In this document: positions 59,243 through 64,000 of the stretch, in pieces
How positions within the stretch are numbered: the first letter of the stretch is position 1
Layout: the number at the start of each line of letters is the position of its first letter
Origin: Diphasiastrum complanatum
Taxonomy: Eukaryota; Streptophyta; Lycopodiopsida; Lycopodiales; Lycopodiaceae
Direction of reading: 5' to 3'
NCBI GenBank assembly: GCA_029204225.1
Contig: CM055098.1
Coordinates: 2,501-66,500 of the forward strand
DNA: 64,000 bases
Notes under the pieces: model-generated
What the model was told of the DNA's origin: nothing
Databases searched by the model: none
Seen by the model: only the letters and a program-made list of their open reading frames with translations
Translations under genes and position numbers: made by a program

Positions 59243-61789
59243 GGATTCGTGGCTCCCGGGCAAAAGAGCAGCCCAAGATCCCCTCAGCCTTTACATATTG
59301 GTTTTTGGACTTGTAATGGCATACTATCATCTTCTTCAACGGGTGATTGCCATTCTTTCATTCTGAAATATGATATCCTTTTGTTAGCAGAGACTCATGA
59401 ATCATTATATAGACTGTTCCCATCCATACAGGATTGCACCTGGCACTCAACGCACCGGCCATTTGTGAGAGGGAAGACCTCCCGTGGTTCTGGTGGTGTT
59501 GCATGTCTCACCAAGAATGTTTTCAGCTCTCATTTTAAACGGGTCAAAAGTGATCCATTTGCACGCTTTATTTGGTTTCAGTTCTTTGGTCATTGTTTGG
59601 GGCCTTCTCAGGACCTCTTTCTTGCAGTTTGTTACTTTGCACCACAGACATCATCTTTTGCAGATTTTGGTGGTGACCCTTTCCAAGCTCTCTCAGATGA
59701 TATAGTCAGCTTTGCACAGCGAGGCCTTATTCTTTTAGCAGGAGAATTTAATGCTCGTACGAGCATCAGGCAGGCTGAGTTTCATGCAGAGAGTGACTTT
59801 CTACAGGTTCACACATTAGATATGGGCTTTGACAGGACCTCACAGGATGCCAATACTCCAGCTACCCACTTTGGAGAGCAGCTGATTGGTTTAGTAGAGG
59901 CCCATTTCTTAACCATTTTGAATGGCCTTCCTTGCTGGCCTTCATCATCTTATTTTACTTGTCACCCACATGGAGGAGGACATAGTGTTGTTGACTACTT
60001 CATTGGGTCACCGGCTTTGATCCCATTTCTCCATACCTTCCACATTATACCTCCTACCATTTCTGATCACTCCCTCCTACTTCTATCCCTTGGACATCAT
60101 AGTACCACAATCACAACACACTGTCCCACCCATCACCATCGCCCAGTTTTCTCTCCATCCGGTTTTTCCCTTTACACCGAGTCCCTAATTACTTTTCTCC
60201 AAGACTTTCCCTTCACCTCCTCAGTTGCCCAACAAGCTGTCTTTTTATCTCAATCCCTTTTGCAATCCGCCAATACCGCCTATCCTTCGAAAACCTTCTC
60301 TTCGCATAAACGCACCCACAACAAATGGTATGATACAGAGTGCTTCTCACTGCATAAACAAGTTGTTTACGCTAGATACCACTCTCCTCACACCCTAGCC
60401 TTGAAGCAAAAAGAATATCACAAAATGACTCTGAAGAAAAAGACAGCTTATCTCCAGTCCTTGGGACAAAAACTTGTTGATGCTATTGCCTCTCCATCCT
60501 CCCATTTCTTTTGGCGGATGTTCTCTAAAAACCCTTATAAACCCACTCCTATTGCTATTAAGTCATGGATAAATTATGCTTCTAAGCTTTATACAGTTGA
60601 CTCTCTTTCCATTTCTCTTTCCCCACGCCCTTCAAAATTCACCCTCTTCACCCCGTCCATGGTTGAAAACGCCATCCAAAATGGTCAAACCCAAAAAGCC
60701 ACTGATGTTGACCTCCTAAGTATGGACTTCCTAAAACCAGTTGCCCACATTATTGCCCCATACATTTCCCATATCTTTAACCAATCTATCATCTTCGGTC
60801 TCCCCATATCGTGGTGCACCAACCTTTTACACCCTATCCTCAAAGCCGGGGATCCTTTGATTGTAGACAACTACCGCACTATTATGATCAGTCATACTAT
60901 GGCCAAGCTATATGGATCGGTTTTGCAGTCTATTGTCAGCTCACGGGCAGAGACAGAGGGGTTACATGCTATGGGACAGGCAGGCTTTCGCGCTGGCTAC
61001 TCCACGGCTGACCAGATATTCATCCTGAGATGCATTATTAAGGAGGCTAAGTTCATAAAGCAGAGGGTTTATTGTTGCTTTGTGGATTTCCGCAAAGCCT
61101 TTGATTCTGTTCCGAGACACCTTTTACTCCAGAGCCTAGCATCACTTGGCTTTTCTCAGGAGATCATTGTTGCTATCGTCACATTGTATGAGAGAGTGCT
61201 AGCTCGTTTTCGAGATGGTGATGGATGGTCCTCTTACATTCATAGTACAATGGGAGTTAAGCAGGGATGTCCTCTGTCCCCTACTCTCTTTGCTCTATAT
61301 ATTGATGATCTTGAGCAGATTATTAGGGAAGAGGGTGGAGATGGTTGTCCGTTAGCGGATATGATTATCCCTATTCTACTATATGCGGATGACGTGATAC
61401 TTCTATCGAGATCAGCATCTGGGCTTCAGCAGCACCTTGATGATTTATATACTTTCTGCCAGACTTGGGGTTTGATGGTGAACATTGGTAAGACTAAGGT
61501 CATGGTGTTCAACACCAATCGACAACATATGAGAGACACAGTGTTCTACTATGATGGGCTGCCACCGGAGATAGTAGCCCCATATACATACTTGGGTGTC
61601 ATGTTCACTGGTCCATTGCTCACTTTTAGACCAGCTGCATTGTCTAGGCTCCGCAAGGGGCACTCTGCTCTTGTCCAGATGGAGAGGTTTTCCTCTATTT
61701 ACTATGTACATGATCCTGATATGCGCTGTCGCCTTTTTTCTGCCACTGTCTCTCCAGTGGCTCTATATTCAGCAGAGACATGGTGTCCT
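59243..61789 (+). CDS. LINE ORF2, APE endonuclease and reverse transcriptase
   Basis: An uninterrupted frame of about 849 codons. Residues 40-290: endonuclease/exonuclease/phosphatase-type nuclease with LLLAETHES, ILLAGEFNART (GEFN where GDFN is usual), VVDYFIGSP and TISDHSLL. Residues 540-780: RT with FVDFRKAFDSVPRHLL, GVKQGCPLSPTLFALYIDD and ILLYADDVILLS (catalytic YADD). The open frame begins after a TAG at 59,240-59,242 without ATG; the first in-frame ATG is about residue 190, inside the nuclease. The C-terminus is cut by a copia LTR. Confidence 0.9.
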
Positions 61790-62179
61790 TGTTGAAATAA
61801 ATGCCTATTTTGCCCCTTAAGGCTTGTATACTTGTAACTTGTAAGTTGTGCATAAGACATGGGGGTAAAACATTTATGTACATAGTACACCCCACTTGTG
61901 CTAATTAGGCAAGTAAATCAAGTAGGTTAAGGACCCATGTGGGTTCTAGAGCTAGAATTAGCAAGACACCACCTCTATACATAACATGCTATATGTAGCC
62001 CAAACTTTGGAGGGGTTTCCACGCCCTACTACACTTTGAATATTCATTCATGTTGTGTGAGCTTTGAAGTCCTCCCTCTCTTGCTTTTGTGTTCTACTCC
62101 ATAGCTGGTTTTCTGAAGCTTTCATAGTGTGCTTACTATGCTGTTATGATACTCCATAGCTAGGCCTTGGAATTTGACA
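61790..62179 (+). repeat. Copia 5' LTR, 390 bp
   Basis: TGTTGAAATAAATGCC to AATTTGACA, TG...CA ends, PBS adjacent. The left flank is LINE ORF2. Includes CATAGCTGGTT / CATAGCTAGG near-repeats at its 3' part. Confidence 0.9.
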
Positions 62180-62191
62180 TGGTATCAGAGC
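62180..62191 (+). promoter_or_regulatory. Copia primer-binding site (tRNA-Met)
   Basis: TGGTATCAGAGC directly after the LTR end. Confidence 0.9.
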
Positions 62192-62602
62192 AGGTTATGT
62201 TGCCTATGGTGTGGTGAAAGCTTGGACCTGTTTTTGATCAGATTCCTGCCATTCCTGGAGAGCAGCTTACCTTTGAGGAGGGAGCACTTTTTGTAGGGGC
62301 ATCTGATCTCTGTGCTATCTGCATGGTTGGAGTACTGTTGGCAAGGGGAGTACAGGGAGCCAAAAAGTTTCTAATTTGAGACAAAAAATTTTGAGTCTTT
62401 TTGGACAGCCAGGACTGTAGGAGGGCGCTTTCTACAGTGGGGACTTCAGTGAAAGTTCTGAGTGGATCTTGGACAAGGGCTAGGACAGCCATACAAAGGG
62501 ATAGTTTCAAATCCAGAAGCTGAGGGTTATTGAGCAAGTGGCTGCATACCCTAGTTGGGTGAAAACCCCAGTTTGCCTTTTGTGTTTTATTTCTATCCAG
62601 CT
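62192..62602 (+). other. Copia 5' leader
   Basis: No coding; G-rich in the plus strand. It leads to the gag ATG at 62,603 (context AGCTATGTC). Confidence 0.7.
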
Positions 62603-64000
62603 ATGTCTAGTCTTGCAGAGAGCATGCTGAGTGAAGCCAGCCGGCTTGATGGCACTAACTTTAGCGTATGGAAATTCAAGATCAAGAACATTCTTGAAGA
62701 CAAAGAATGTTGGAAGCTTGTGACTGGTGAGGAGCCTGTTCCAACATCTGAACTTGAACTTAAGGACTATATCAAGAGAGGGGAAAAGGCACACAGAATC
62801 ATCAACATGTCAGTGAGGGATAATGTGATTGCTCTAATCAGGTCAGCCAAAGGGCCTGTGGATGCATGGCACATTCTTTGTGCATTGTATGAGACAGCAA
62901 GTACAACCAGGTTTCTCTACTTGAAGAACAAGTTGTATACTCTCATAATGGAGACAGGGGAGACAGTTACTGATCATCTTACTAAGATTCAGGATATTAG
63001 ATATCAGCTTTCTGTACTTGGAGAGTCTATTGCTGACAAAGACTTGGTGCCAATAGTTCTGAATAGCTTGTCATATGCTTATCAGAACTTTGTGATGATG
63101 ATATCAGTGAGAGAGAAGATCCCTACCTATGAAGAAGTCTATGGTCTCTTGTTACAGGAGGAGATGAGGAGAGTTAATCTCTCCAAGAGGGAAGATTTCC
63201 AGGAGCATGCCTTTGCTTCTAAGAAGAAGCAAAATCCAGCTAAGGATAAGAAGAAAGGTAAAGGCAAGAACAAAGGAACACCACAAACACTTGAGCAAGG
63301 AATGGAGAACTTGCAGATGTCAGAAGCACAACCCTCCTCGAATACTTCTTCCACACCTCGAAGGAAGGGGAATTGCAATTACTGTGGTAAATATGGACAC
63401 TTTGCTTTTGAGTGCAGGAAGAAGCTTGCAGACCAAAAGAAGGGCACAAAGAAGCAAGGAGGAAATGTTGTTGAGAGTGTTGCAAGAGAGGAGCAGAGTG
63501 ACATAAGGCAAGCTGAGTTATTCTCTGTTGCATTGGCTTCACAAGCTACAACAGGTGGTTGGTACATTGACTCAGGTGCTTCAAAGCACATGACCCCTCA
63601 TAGGGATTGGTTTGATACCTTTGTGGGGATTAGTGATGGACAAGAGGTGTGCCTAGGTGACAACTCAACACACAAGGTCAAGGGAAAGGGCACAGTACCT
63701 GTAAAGCTTCCATCAGGAGAAGTCAAAGTCATTAAGAATGTCTTATATGTACCAGGACTTGCTAAAAATCTTCTTTCAGTAGGAGCTATTACTCAACAAA
63801 ATATGAAAGTAGAATTTGATGCTACTTCTTGTCTTGTGTTGGACTTGAGTGACAATATGAAGGTTGTGGCCAAAGGATTGCAGGAAGATAATCTATACAG
63901 GTTATACACTTCTATCCCTAGTCAGCATGCTTATACAGCAAAAGGAAGGGATGTGGATAGGTTGTGGCATGAGAGGTATGGACATCTTGGCTACCAAAGC
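62603..64000 (+). CDS. Copia gag-protease-integrase polyprotein, partial
   Basis: An open frame of 466 codons from ATG 62,603 with no stop before the window end. Residues 1-200: copia gag (RLDGTNFSVWKFKIKNIL, DAWHILCALYETA, LVPIVLNSLSYAYQNFVMM). A Lys-rich linker precedes the knuckle CNYCGKYGHFAFEC (intact CCHC, near residue 258). Protease WYIDSGASKHMTP (intact D-S-G) near residue 320. GAG-pre-integrase LYVPGLAKNLLSVGAI and RLWHERYGHLGYQS with the two integrase His. RT and RNase H lie outside. Confidence 0.93.
   Translation, partial: MSSLAESMLSEASRLDGTNFSVWKFKIKNILEDKECWKLVTGEEPVPTSELELKDYIKRGEKAHRIINMSVRDNVIALIRSAKGPVDAWHILCALYETASTTRFLYLKNKLYTLIMETGETVTDHLTKIQDIRYQLSVLGESIADKDLVPIVLNSLSYAYQNFVMMISVREKIPTYEEVYGLLLQEEMRRVNLSKREDFQEHAFASKKKQNPAKDKKKGKGKNKGTPQTLEQGMENLQMSEAQPSSNTSSTPRRKGNCNYCGKYGHFAFECRKKLADQKKGTKKQGGNVVESVAREEQSDIRQAELFSVALASQATTGGWYIDSGASKHMTPHRDWFDTFVGISDGQEVCLGDNSTHKVKGKGTVPVKLPSGEVKVIKNVLYVPGLAKNLLSVGAITQQNMKVEFDATSCLVLDLSDNMKVVAKGLQEDNLYRLYTSIPSQHAYTAKGRDVDRLWHERYGHLGYQS

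Larger units (their letters stand above)
58246..61789 (+). mobile_element. LINE retrotransposon (ORF1 and ORF2), 3'-interrupted
   Basis: 5' repeat region, ORF1 with coiled coil (58,508-59,210, two frameshifts) and ORF2 with apurinic endonuclease and RT (59,243-61,789). ORF2 ends where a copia LTR begins at 61,790, so its C-terminal part and tail are outside. A second, more decayed copy lies at 50,320-52,140. Confidence 0.9.
61790..64000 (+). mobile_element. Ty1/copia element with intact 5' end, plus strand
   Basis: LTR (61790-62179), PBS, leader, then gag-protease-integrase frame running off the window. No stops or frameshifts in the 466 codons seen, in contrast to every other retroelement here. 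It is inserted in the LINE ORF2. Confidence 0.92.

Overview
ORGANISM. The window is nuclear DNA of a land plant. The evidence is the plant-type telomere unit CCCTAAA at 898-938, Ty1/copia and Ty3/gypsy elements primed from initiator tRNA-Met (TGGTATCAGAGC), plant-style BED-finger hAT transposons, and one spliced gene of the NOC2 family with GT-AG introns. Two introns of about 15 kb packed with nested retroelements, plus a Penelope-like reverse transcriptase, suggest a large-genome lineage such as a fern, lycophyte or gymnosperm. That placement is inference; the sequence does not name the species.

HOST GENE. The only convincing host gene lies on the minus strand between about 57.44 kb and 20.60 kb. 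It encodes a nucleolar complex protein 2 (NOC2/Rebelote-type) 60S ribosome-assembly factor. Thirteen exons can be followed with canonical GT-AG borders and an unbroken frame (about 818 codons). Introns of 14.8 kb (42,120-56,935) and 15.3 kb (26,697-42,015) make up 30 kb of the 36.8 kb gene. A more upstream first exon may exist.

LAYOUT. 0.9-4.6 kb: minus-strand Athila/Tat-like gypsy remnant cut off beside an interstitial telomere repeat. 4.6-5.1 kb: Penelope-like RT fragment. 5.1-6.3 kb: 3' end of gypsy family A (minus). 6.8-12.5 kb: gypsy gag remnant split by a 5.26 kb LTR element without recognisable coding capacity (LARD-like). 13.3 kb: (CT)81. 14.5-19.3 kb: decayed minus-strand copia with an 850 bp LTR rich in CACGTG palindromes. 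20.6-26.7 kb: NOC2 3' exons. 27.6-30.9 kb: gypsy A on plus. 31.0-41.4 kb: gypsy B fragment split by a nearly full-length gypsy C (31,201-41,058), itself carrying a hAT-type MITE (33,299-33,995) and a short copia gag-only element (35,656-38,255). 42.0-42.1 kb: NOC2 exon 4. 42.7-56.0 kb (second giant intron): BED-finger hAT fragments, three copia fragments, LINE pieces, gypsy ends and another MITE. 56.9-57.4 kb: first recognised NOC2 exons. 57.9-58.2 kb: possible captured gene fragment with a CW-finger-like motif. 58.2-61.8 kb: LINE with ORF1 and ORF2. 61,790-end: copia element with intact 5' LTR, PBS and a gag-protease frame still open at the window edge.

HOW IT WORKS TOGETHER. Almost everything except NOC2 is transposon sequence, mostly disabled (frameshifts, stops, lost catalytic residues). 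Nesting gives relative ages: gypsy B is older than gypsy C, which is older than the MITE and the copia gag element; the LINE is older than the copia at 61.8 kb. The host gene appears to tolerate this by splicing across it.
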